Positions 1 through 5,845 of a stretch of 8,092 bases of DNA are shown piece by piece. The notes under the pieces were generated by a model, which did no database searches, was not told the origin of the DNA, and worked only from the letters and a program-made list of their open reading frames with translations. The stretch comes from Sphingobacteriaceae bacterium (GTDB lineage: Bacteria; Bacteroidota; Bacteroidia; B-17B0; Aurantibacillaceae). Position 1 is the first letter of the stretch; every line of letters begins with the position of its first letter. Made by a program: the position numbers and the translations under genes. The stretch covers positions 1-8,092 of the forward strand of contig JAHEYE010000157.1 of assembly GCA_023251695.1 (NCBI GenBank). The letters are read 5' to 3'.

Positions 1-1
1 T

Positions 2-913
2 TTCCTTGGTTTTGAAAATCTGGGAGCTCAATTTAATTACGATAGCACCAACGAAGTTTTTAAAGTTGAAGCAAAAAAACTTCGGGGCTGTTACATGTTG
101 TTGGATGAAGCTTCAGTAACCGGAACTGCAAACATTATAATGGCAGCGGTTTTAGCTGAAGGAACAACAACAATTTATAATGCCGCCTGCGAACCTTACA
201 TTCAGCAATTGTGTAAAATGTTAGTAAGCATGGGTGCGAAAATAAACGGCATTGGTTCTAATCTTTTAACTATTGAGGGTGTTACATCATTAGGAGGAAC
301 AAAACACCGCTTACTACCGGACATGATTGAGATTGGTTCGTTCATTGGCTTGGCGGCCATGACACAATCTGAAATTACAATCAAGGATGTTTCTTATGAA
401 AACCTGGGTTGTATTCCCCGTGTATTTTCGCGCTTAGGGATTAAGATGGAGCGGAGGGGCGATGATATTTATATCCCATCGCAAGCACACTATGAAGTCG
501 ATACGTTTATTGACGGCTCTATTTTAACTGTAGCCGATGCTATTTGGCCGGGCTTTACACCCGATTTACTAAGTATTGTTCTTGTTACCGCAACACAAGC
601 ACGAGGAAATATTTTAGTGCATCAAAAAATGTTTGAGAGCCGTTTGTTCTTCGTTGATAAATTAATTGATATGGGCGCACAGATTATTTTGTGTGATCCA
701 CACCGTGCCACTGTTATCGGTCTTGATAAAAAAGTTCAGTTAAAGGCTATACAAATGGCATCACCCGATATCCGCGCAGGTGTGTCGCTTTTAATTGCTG
801 CAATGAGCGCAAAAGGAAAGAGCACTATTTTTAATATTAACCAGATTGATCGCGGTTATCAGAATATCGACGGACGCTTAAACGCAATTGGAGCAGAAAT
901 TATAAGAAAATGA
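2..913 (+). CDS. murA: UDP-N-acetylglucosamine 1-carboxyvinyltransferase (MurA), 5'-truncated by window edge
   Basis: MurA transfers enolpyruvate from PEP to UDP-GlcNAc, the first committed cytoplasmic step of peptidoglycan synthesis. The reading frame is open from base 2 with no start, so this is the C-terminal ~303 residues. About 110-130 N-terminal residues lie outside the window, including the PEP-binding Cys loop (Cys115 in E. coli). Recognisable MurA landmarks are LGAQF, 'DEASVTGTANIIMAA', 'CEPYIQQLCKMLVSMGAKI', 'LPDMIEIGSF', and FTPDL at 551-565, whose Asp codon (563-565) matches catalytic Asp305 of E. coli. 'MFESR' and 'DIRAGVSLL' follow, then DRGYQNID, with the Arg at 851-853 equivalent to Arg397. 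An ATG at 95 is internal to the conserved fold and is not the start. The stop overlaps the next gene's ATG by 4 bases. Identification is by family motifs and is secure. Confidence 0.96.
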   Translation, partial: FLGFENLGAQFNYDSTNEVFKVEAKKLRGCYMLLDEASVTGTANIIMAAVLAEGTTTIYNAACEPYIQQLCKMLVSMGAKINGIGSNLLTIEGVTSLGGTKHRLLPDMIEIGSFIGLAAMTQSEITIKDVSYENLGCIPRVFSRLGIKMERRGDDIYIPSQAHYEVDTFIDGSILTVADAIWPGFTPDLLSIVLVTATQARGNILVHQKMFESRLFFVDKLIDMGAQIILCDPHRATVIGLDKKVQLKAIQMASPDIRAGVSLLIAAMSAKGKSTIFNINQIDRGYQNIDGRLNAIGAEIIRK

Positions 914-1485
914 GAATAAATATTCATATACTTTTAATTACCGTATGTTGTGCCTCTTCATTTTTTGTTTCAGCTCAGAAAAAAAAGAAAAACAAAAAAG
1001 CTGAAACGGTAAGCGAAGTGGCTGCTGTTGAAGGTTTGAATTTAGGAAATAAAGCGCCGGAAATTGAAATGCTGGATCCTGCAGGACAGCCAATAAAACT
1101 TTCTTCATTAAAAGGGAAAGTTGTTTTAATTGATTTTTGGGCAAGTTGGTGTCGTCCATGTCGCATCGAAAACCCTCATGTTGTAGAAGCGCATAATAAA
1201 TACAAGGATCAAAAGTTTAAAAAAGGAAATTCTTTTACCGTTTTCAGCGTTTCGCTCGATATGAATAAACAAGCCTGGCAGGATGCTATTTCAACAGATG
1301 GTTTGTTATGGCCATATCATGTGAGTGACTTGTTAGGATGGAGTAATGCAGCGGCCATGAAATATGCTGTGCAAGGAATTCCTACTAATTATTTAATCAA
1401 TGGTGACGGGATCATTGTCGGAAAAGCATTAAGAGGCCCTGATTTAGAAACTGCTCTCGAGAATCTTGTTGAAAAACAAAAATGA
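910..1485 (+). CDS. Secreted TlpA/ResA-like thioredoxin-fold thiol-disulfide oxidoreductase
   Basis: This is a 191-residue exported protein of the TlpA/AhpC-TSA-like thioredoxin family. A hydrophobic signal peptide occupies residues ~1-23 and ends FFVSAQ, with likely cleavage after Ala22 or Gln23. A lysine-rich stretch follows (KKKKNKK, 24-30). The thioredoxin fold runs from ~45 to 190. It has the 'GNKAPEIEM..L' entry strand, the redox motif WCRPC (Cys81, Cys84) and the cis-proline in GIPTNYLI (Pro158). The family reduces or isomerises disulfides in the periplasm; the partner is unknown. Start choice: the ATG overlaps the murA stop as ATGA, there is no upstream alternative that would fit, and it gives a complete signal peptide. 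The ATGA overlap at its own 3' end joins it to the next gene. Its substrates may be the neighbouring paralogues, which carry paired cysteines; that is inference. Confidence 0.9.
   Translation: MRINIHILLITVCCASSFFVSAQKKKKNKKAETVSEVAAVEGLNLGNKAPEIEMLDPAGQPIKLSSLKGKVVLIDFWASWCRPCRIENPHVVEAHNKYKDQKFKKGNSFTVFSVSLDMNKQAWQDAISTDGLLWPYHVSDLLGWSNAAAMKYAVQGIPTNYLINGDGIIVGKALRGPDLETALENLVEKQK
965..984 (+). repeat. 20-base direct repeat, copy 1, at signal-peptide cleavage site codons
   Basis: This stretch is identical to 2751-2770. Both copies encode the end of a signal peptide (VSAQKK) in the same frame. It runs into an 8-A homopolymer (979-986). It most likely reflects shared ancestry of the two genes' 5' ends, or constraint on the export signal, rather than a mobile element. 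Confidence 0.6.
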
Positions 1486-2708
1486 CGAAGAAGTTTTACA
1501 AAATAATTTTTATTTTTCTGTTGAGCACAGGATTGTATGCTCAGAATTGCACATTAAAAAATGGCGACAAAGCTTCGCCTCTTGTATTAAATGATAATCT
1601 TGGTTCATTACAAAGTTTAACTTTCCCGTATTTAAATAAATTGGTACTCGTTCATTTCTGGTCATCGAGTGTTTCAAAATCCAAGGCTTTTATTCCCCGT
1701 GCAATCGATTTGGAAACCAGGTACAATTCTACCGCATACAGAAATGCAGAAGGGTTCGAGGTTATAAGTGTTGCGTTACAGAGCGATAAAACAGCATGGA
1801 AAGAAGATATAGCAGCACTCGGTATGGATAAAATTGTAAACCTTATTGCTGTGAAAGGGTACAAGGATATGTCGGTTTGTAATTTTAAAATCGTTCAGTT
1901 ACCTGTTTCATTATTAATAGATGAAGTAGGAACAATTGTTTTAGTGAATCCTACGCAATTGCAGATTGAAGATGTTTTAGACGGAAAAAAGAATTCTCCT
2001 CCAAACACACGCGACTTGAAAGGAATGTTATTAGCTTCTGAAAGTCCAAAGGATATTGTAAAAAATCATAAAATGGTTTTAACTAATAAATTTAATGATA
2101 CGCTTAGCCGTACCGCATCCGACGCCAGCGGACATTTTCAATTTACAGGTGTTAAATATCTTACCGAATACGTTATGCGATGTGATACAGGAGGTAATTT
2201 ATCAGGCAAACAGAAAGCATTCATCAGTACTTTCGGCGGAGCTGTTTTTACAAACATTCCTAAGATAAATGCAAAATTCGATTATACGCTCACACTTGCC
2301 GATGTTGCCACTCTAAGCGGTATTAACAAAGAGACTAGTTCGGCAAAAAATGCGATTACTTTTAATGCGAACATTACATTCAGGAAAAACAGTGCCGACC
2401 TTGATGCATCCTCAAATGTAGAGTTAGATAAAGTGGCCACCATGCTTACAAAAAATAAAGATTATACAGTTGAAATAATTTCACATACTGACAGTAAGGG
2501 TGATGATGCGGACAACTTAGAACTTTCGAAAAAAAGATCGAGCGCAGTAAAAAACTATCTCGTAAGTAAAGGAATAGCCGCTACGCGGATGAAACCAATT
2601 GGTAAAGGTGAAACCGAGCCGAAAAATAAGTGCAAAAACAAAGTGAATTGTACCGATGAAGAGCATGCGGAAAATATAAGAACCGAACTCAAGTTTTATA
2701 AACCCTAA
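1482..2708 (+). CDS. Exported fusion: cysteine-less thioredoxin-like domain + middle beta domain + OmpA-like peptidoglycan-binding domain (paralogue 1)
   Basis: This is a 408-residue exported protein. A signal peptide (1-21) ends GLYAQ with no lipobox. Residues ~25-165 align by eye to the upstream TlpA-like protein, but the CxxC position reads VSKS (64-67) inside FWSSSVSKSK, so redox catalysis is not expected. The cis-Pro is kept (QLP, Pro141). Residues ~178-280 ('DLKGMLLASESPK' to 'TLADVATLSG') resemble the carboxypeptidase-regulatory-like beta-sandwich found in many Bacteroidota OmpA proteins ('DTL..TASDASGHFQF'). Residues ~293-408 are an OmpA-like domain. HTD Asp337 and KRS Arg352 are 15 apart, the spacing of the Asp/Arg pair that binds meso-diaminopimelate in characterised OmpA domains. 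Cys384 and Cys390 lie in the C-terminal tail. The likely role is a periplasmic wall-tethered structural or binding protein; the ligand of the N-terminal domain is unknown. It overlaps its neighbours by 4 and 1 bases. Confidence 0.85.
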   Translation: MTKKFYKIIFIFLLSTGLYAQNCTLKNGDKASPLVLNDNLGSLQSLTFPYLNKLVLVHFWSSSVSKSKAFIPRAIDLETRYNSTAYRNAEGFEVISVALQSDKTAWKEDIAALGMDKIVNLIAVKGYKDMSVCNFKIVQLPVSLLIDEVGTIVLVNPTQLQIEDVLDGKKNSPPNTRDLKGMLLASESPKDIVKNHKMVLTNKFNDTLSRTASDASGHFQFTGVKYLTEYVMRCDTGGNLSGKQKAFISTFGGAVFTNIPKINAKFDYTLTLADVATLSGINKETSSAKNAITFNANITFRKNSADLDASSNVELDKVATMLTKNKDYTVEIISHTDSKGDDADNLELSKKRSSAVKNYLVSKGIAATRMKPIGKGETEPKNKCKNKVNCTDEEHAENIRTELKFYKP

Positions 2709-4006
2709 TGAAGCTAAATTTATTTTCTTTATTTATTGTTCTTTCAATCATTGTTTCAGCTCAGAAAAAACTTAGGGTTGGCGAAAAAATTCCTTTTACA
2801 AAGCTTGTTCTTTTAAATGGTGCCGATAAAAAAACGGATATTGATTTACCAAACGGAAAAACTACAGCAGATAAGTTTGTGCTTGTTTTATTCTTCGATA
2901 CTAAACAATCTATTAAACAAATTGTAGACATCAATCAAAAACTGGAGCAAACCTTAAACCGTTTTCAAAACAATGCCTGTAAAGGCGCTTCAGAAATTGA
3001 ATACATTTCCATTTGTGCCGAAGAAAAACCTGAAGTATGGAAAAAATATCTGCAAGATGGAAATCTTATCAACTCGAAGTTTAACGGTAAAAAAACAAAT
3101 TATCTAGCTGTGAAAGGAATCAAAGATGAGGCCGTAAAAGTTTTTGGAGCCGATAAGTTTCCTTCCTTTTTTCTCGTTAATCCTAAGGGGAGATTATGGC
3201 TGGAGACGGATAGTACCCAGGCTTTGGAACAAGCTTTCGTGAGTATATGTAAAACGAATGCCTCAGTATCAACAGCCGATATTGTCGGAAAATTGTTGGT
3301 TGGTGAAAAAGAAAAAAAACCTTTGATGCAACATATAGTGTACCTGATAAATCAAAAATTAGATACAGTTAAATCTGCGATCACTGATGCTTTTGGTGAT
3401 TTTACTTTTAATAAAGTTGATACTACACAAAATCTTACCATCCGTGTAGCGCCAACCGATAAAGTAAAACATGGTCCACTTGTTTTTTTAGCGAAGTTAA
3501 CCGGTGAAATTATTACAGAAATAAAAAAAACAGTTAAAGGTGAATTTGAATATAAGTTACTTAAAGTGGATGTTATTATTTTGTCGCCACTTGAAGATAG
3601 CGACGATATAATTTTAAAATATAAGAAGTTTGAAAAGACCGACCTGAAGAATTTACAGGTTTCTGAGAACGTGTATTACGAATTAAATAAATTCAGCATT
3701 ACATACGAAGGAGAATTGATTCTGGATAAAATTATTGCAATACTCAAAGCAAATCCAAAGGTCAACCTGGAAGTCGTTTCACATACCGATGCCAGGGGTG
3801 ATGATGCCGGAAATCTTACACTTTCTCAAAAACGATCAAATGCAGTTCTGGATTATCTTAGTTCAAAGGGTATTGATAAAATACGCATTAAAGCTTTCGG
3901 GAAAGGTGAGTCAGCTATCAAAAACCGCTGTTTAAACGGCGTGGAATGCTCTGACAAAGAGCATGAATTTAACCGCCGTACTGAGTTCAATTTCACCAAA
4001 AACTGA
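2708..4006 (+). CDS. Exported fusion: degenerate thioredoxin-like domain + middle beta domain + OmpA-like domain (paralogue 2)
   Basis: This 432-residue protein has the same architecture as its upstream neighbour and is clearly its paralogue. The signal peptide (1-19) ends IVSAQ. The thioredoxin-like domain (~22-180) is further degenerated. The motif region reads FFDTKQSIK (62-70), with Gln and Lys where the cysteines should be, but Pro152 in KFPSFFLV fits the cis-proline. Segments 'IEYISICAEEKPEVWKKYL' and 'TNYLAVKGIKDEAVKVFG' match the upstream paralogues. The middle domain (~190-300) has DTVKSAITDAFGDFTF. The OmpA-like domain (~320-432) has SHTDARGDD with Asp361, then QKRSN with Arg376, again 15 apart, plus tail cysteines 408 and 414 and NRRTEF. 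It should be periplasmic and peptidoglycan-bound. Its ATG overlaps the previous TAA by one base (TAATG). It is the last gene of the unit; no intrinsic terminator is evident after its stop. Confidence 0.85.
   Translation: MKLNLFSLFIVLSIIVSAQKKLRVGEKIPFTKLVLLNGADKKTDIDLPNGKTTADKFVLVLFFDTKQSIKQIVDINQKLEQTLNRFQNNACKGASEIEYISICAEEKPEVWKKYLQDGNLINSKFNGKKTNYLAVKGIKDEAVKVFGADKFPSFFLVNPKGRLWLETDSTQALEQAFVSICKTNASVSTADIVGKLLVGEKEKKPLMQHIVYLINQKLDTVKSAITDAFGDFTFNKVDTTQNLTIRVAPTDKVKHGPLVFLAKLTGEIITEIKKTVKGEFEYKLLKVDVIILSPLEDSDDIILKYKKFEKTDLKNLQVSENVYYELNKFSITYEGELILDKIIAILKANPKVNLEVVSHTDARGDDAGNLTLSQKRSNAVLDYLSSKGIDKIRIKAFGKGESAIKNRCLNGVECSDKEHEFNRRTEFNFTKN
2751..2770 (+). repeat. 20-base direct repeat, copy 2, at signal-peptide cleavage site codons
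   Basis: This is identical to 965-984 in the TlpA-like gene and encodes VSAQKK at the same position relative to signal-peptide cleavage. The A tract here is 6 long rather than 8. The middle gene (signal peptide ending LYAQN) lacks the match. Confidence 0.6.
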
Positions 4007-4027
4007 CAATATTTCCTTTTTATTTCA

Positions 4028-4056
4028 TTGGCAGAATTATTGATTGATTATCTTTG
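4028..4056 (+). promoter_or_regulatory. Bacteroidota-type promoter for grpE-dnaJ
   Basis: TATCTTTG at 4049-4056 fits the TAnnTTTG -7 box of the Bacteroidota primary sigma factor. A TTG at 4028-4030 stands 18 bases upstream as the -33 element. The predicted transcription start is about 4061-4063, giving a leader of ~25 bases before the grpE ATG at 4087. This is the best match to the consensus that I found in the intergenic regions of the window. No CIRCE (HrcA) inverted repeat is present, so heat control, if any, is not by that route here. Confidence 0.72.
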
Positions 4057-4060
4057 CACG

Positions 4061-4073
4061 CCCTCTTTGAGGG
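4061..4073 (+). promoter_or_regulatory. Small hairpin at predicted 5' end of grpE-dnaJ mRNA
   Basis: The arms CCCTC (4061-4065) and GAGGG (4069-4073) are perfect complements around a 3-base loop. They sit at or just after the predicted transcription start, 13 bases before the grpE ATG. A 5'-terminal stem can protect an mRNA or modulate ribosome access. It could equally be chance or a DNA-level palindrome; the function is inferred from position only. Confidence 0.4.
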
Positions 4074-4086
4074 GTATTAAAGTATT

Positions 4087-4623
4087 ATGAGCGACGAGAA
4101 TCTAAATAATGAGCAGAATTTAAGCGAAGAGGAAAAACCTGTTACTGACAAAAACAATGAAAATAAGTCAGTTACCGAGGAAGAAAAGCTTAAAAAGCAA
4201 TTAGAAGAATTAAACGATAAATATTTAAGGCTTTATTCTGAGTTCGATAATTTCAGAAAACGAACTATTAAAGAAAAATCAGAGCTTATTAAGACCGCCG
4301 CAGAAGATGTGTTTAAGTCGGTTTTACCTGTTATTGATGACTTTGATAGAGCTATAAAAGCAAATGAGGGGGTTGAAGATGCTAATCCTATTAAAGAAGG
4401 TATTCTTTTGATTTATAATAAATTAAAGAACATAACGCAAAGTAAAGGCTTAAGTTCGTACGACAGTATTGGTGAGGAGTTCAATGCGGACATTATGGAG
4501 GCAATAACACATATTCCGGCAACTGATGATAGCCAAAAAGGAAAGGTTGTTGATGAAATTGAAAAAGGATATAAACTTGGTGAAAAAGTGATACGCTACG
4601 CAAAGGTGGTGGTAGCAAATTAA
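4087..4623 (+). CDS. grpE: Nucleotide exchange factor GrpE (DnaK cochaperone)
   Basis: GrpE releases ADP from DnaK and so resets the Hsp70 cycle in the cytoplasm. The 178-residue length is normal for the family. Residues 1-30 are an acidic, Asn/Glu-rich disordered segment. Residues ~30-75 form the long dimerising helix and contain the signature 'YSEFDNFRKRTIKEK'. 'VLPVIDDFDRAI' (79-90) begins the helical bundle. The C-terminal beta wing carries 'FNADIMEAITHIP' (132-144) and ends GYKLGEKVIRYAKVVVAN, which is the family signature. The ATG follows a good promoter and a ~25-base leader. dnaJ begins 3 bases after the stop, so the two are almost certainly co-transcribed. dnaK is not in this window. 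Confidence 0.97.
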   Translation: MSDENLNNEQNLSEEEKPVTDKNNENKSVTEEEKLKKQLEELNDKYLRLYSEFDNFRKRTIKEKSELIKTAAEDVFKSVLPVIDDFDRAIKANEGVEDANPIKEGILLIYNKLKNITQSKGLSSYDSIGEEFNADIMEAITHIPATDDSQKGKVVDEIEKGYKLGEKVIRYAKVVVAN

Positions 4624-4626
4624 TAT

Positions 4627-5775
4627 ATGGCTAAGCGGGATTTTTACGAAATATTAGGGGTTGCGAAAAACGCAGGTGAGGAGGATATAAAAAAAGCCTA
4701 TCGGAAGCTCGCTATTAAGCATCATCCGGATAAAAATCCCGATGATAAAAGTGCCGAAGAAAAATTTAAAGAAGCGGCAGAGGCTTACGAGGTTTTAAGC
4801 AACACTGAAAAACGTCAACGTTACGATCAGTTCGGTCATGCAGGTGTTGGTAGTGCTTCCGGTAACGGTGGGGGTTATGGTGGTGGTGGCATGAACATGG
4901 AGGACATCTTCAGTCAGTTCGGAGATATTTTTGGTGGCGCTTTTGGAGGTGGGAGTGGTTTTGGTAGTGGCGGCGGAAGAAGGGTCAACCGCGGATCTAA
5001 TTTACGCATTAAGGTAAAGTTGAATCTTAACGAAGTTGCAAACGGTGTTGAGAAAAAACTTAAAGTAACCAAACATGTTGCATGTAGTACATGTAAAGGT
5101 TCGGGCGCAAAAAATGGTAATTATGATACCTGTAAAATTTGTCACGGCACCGGTGTTCAAACCCGCATGCAACAAACCATATTAGGTGCGATGAAAACCC
5201 AAACAACTTGTAGTTCTTGTCATGGTGAAGGAAAAACAATTAAGGATAAATGTAATACCTGCCATGGAGATGGAATTGTAAGAGGCGAAGAAGTTATTTC
5301 AGTAAATATTCCGGCCGGCGTTGCGGATGGCATGCAATTATCAATGAGCGGTAAAGGAAATGCAGCTCCACGTGGAGGTGTTAATGGCGATCTGTTAATA
5401 TTAATTGAAGAGGAAGAACATGCGGAACTAAAACGTGAAGGAAATAATTTAATTTATCATTTATTCATCAGTTTCCCTGATGCATCACTGGGTACACAGG
5501 TTGAAATTCCTACTATCGACGGCAAGGTTAAAATTAAGATTGATCCCGGAACTCAAGGCGGCAAAATGTTACGCTTAAAAGGCAAGGGTATATCTGAAAT
5601 AAACGGTTATGGCAAAGGCGACCTATTGGTAGATGTGAATGTATATACACCAGCTAATCTGACACCGGATGAAAGAAAATTAATGGAGAGTCTTAAGTTG
5701 TCGAAGAACTTCCAGCCAAATCTGAATAAAAAAGAAAAGAGCTTTTTCGACAGAATGAAAGAGTATTTTGAATAA
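4627..5775 (+). CDS. dnaJ: Molecular chaperone DnaJ (Hsp40, type I)
   Basis: DnaJ delivers unfolded clients to DnaK and stimulates its ATPase. The 382-residue length is standard. The J domain is residues 3-70, with the essential HPD at 33-35. A Gly/Phe-rich linker spans ~71-118 and includes two DIF motifs (93-95, 100-102); its DNA is a run of GGT/GGC codons. The zinc-binding region has all four CxxCxGxG repeats intact: CSTCKGSG (Cys153/156), CKICHGTG (169/172), CSSCHGEG (195/198) and CNTCHGDG (209/212). The substrate-binding C-terminal domains follow, with NIPAGVADGMQL and IDPGTQGGKMLRLKGKG. It ends with a basic, Phe-containing tail (KKEKSFFDRMKEYFE). It lies 3 bases after grpE, and the hairpin terminator begins 26 bases after its stop. 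Nothing in it appears degraded. Confidence 0.98.
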   Translation: MAKRDFYEILGVAKNAGEEDIKKAYRKLAIKHHPDKNPDDKSAEEKFKEAAEAYEVLSNTEKRQRYDQFGHAGVGSASGNGGGYGGGGMNMEDIFSQFGDIFGGAFGGGSGFGSGGGRRVNRGSNLRIKVKLNLNEVANGVEKKLKVTKHVACSTCKGSGAKNGNYDTCKICHGTGVQTRMQQTILGAMKTQTTCSSCHGEGKTIKDKCNTCHGDGIVRGEEVISVNIPAGVADGMQLSMSGKGNAAPRGGVNGDLLILIEEEEHAELKREGNNLIYHLFISFPDASLGTQVEIPTIDGKVKIKIDPGTQGGKMLRLKGKGISEINGYGKGDLLVDVNVYTPANLTPDERKLMESLKLSKNFQPNLNKKEKSFFDRMKEYFE

Positions 5776-5795
5776 TTCTTTAGAAGACCTAAAAT

Positions 5796-5827
5796 AAAAA
5801 ACCCCGGCATTTCTGTCGGGGTTTTTG
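5796..5827. terminator. Bidirectional intrinsic terminator between convergent dnaJ and lipoprotein genes
   Basis: The hairpin stem spans 5802-5821: CCCCGGCA pairs with TGTCGGGG (one G-T wobble) around a TTTC tetraloop. It is flanked by A6 on the left (5796-5801) and T5 on the right (5822-5826). Read on the plus strand it ends with a U tract after dnaJ. Read on the minus strand the A tract becomes a U tract after the lipoprotein gene, whose stop is at 5846. One element can thus end both transcripts. Confidence 0.9.
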
Positions 5828-5845
5828 TTTCAATATAATAATCGG

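Noticed and set aside
938..1166. Two minus-strand open frames of 63-73 codons opposite the TlpA-like gene
   Set aside because: They lie antisense to a clearly coding gene with signal peptide and CRPC motif, and their Phe/Leu/Gln-rich translations are the complement of the Lys-rich codons. They show no family resemblance.
3735..3935. Plus-strand 66-codon open frame inside the third paralogue
   Set aside because: It overlaps the conserved OmpA-like domain in another frame and has no recognisable protein sequence; it is a shadow.
4007..4048. Terminator after the Trx/OmpA cassette
   Set aside because: There are T-rich stretches but no convincing stem precedes them. Readthrough into grpE is possible but not shown.
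4866..4980. GGT/GGC-rich repetitive stretch as a DNA repeat element
   Set aside because: It encodes the normal Gly/Phe-rich linker of DnaJ, so the repetitiveness is explained by the protein.
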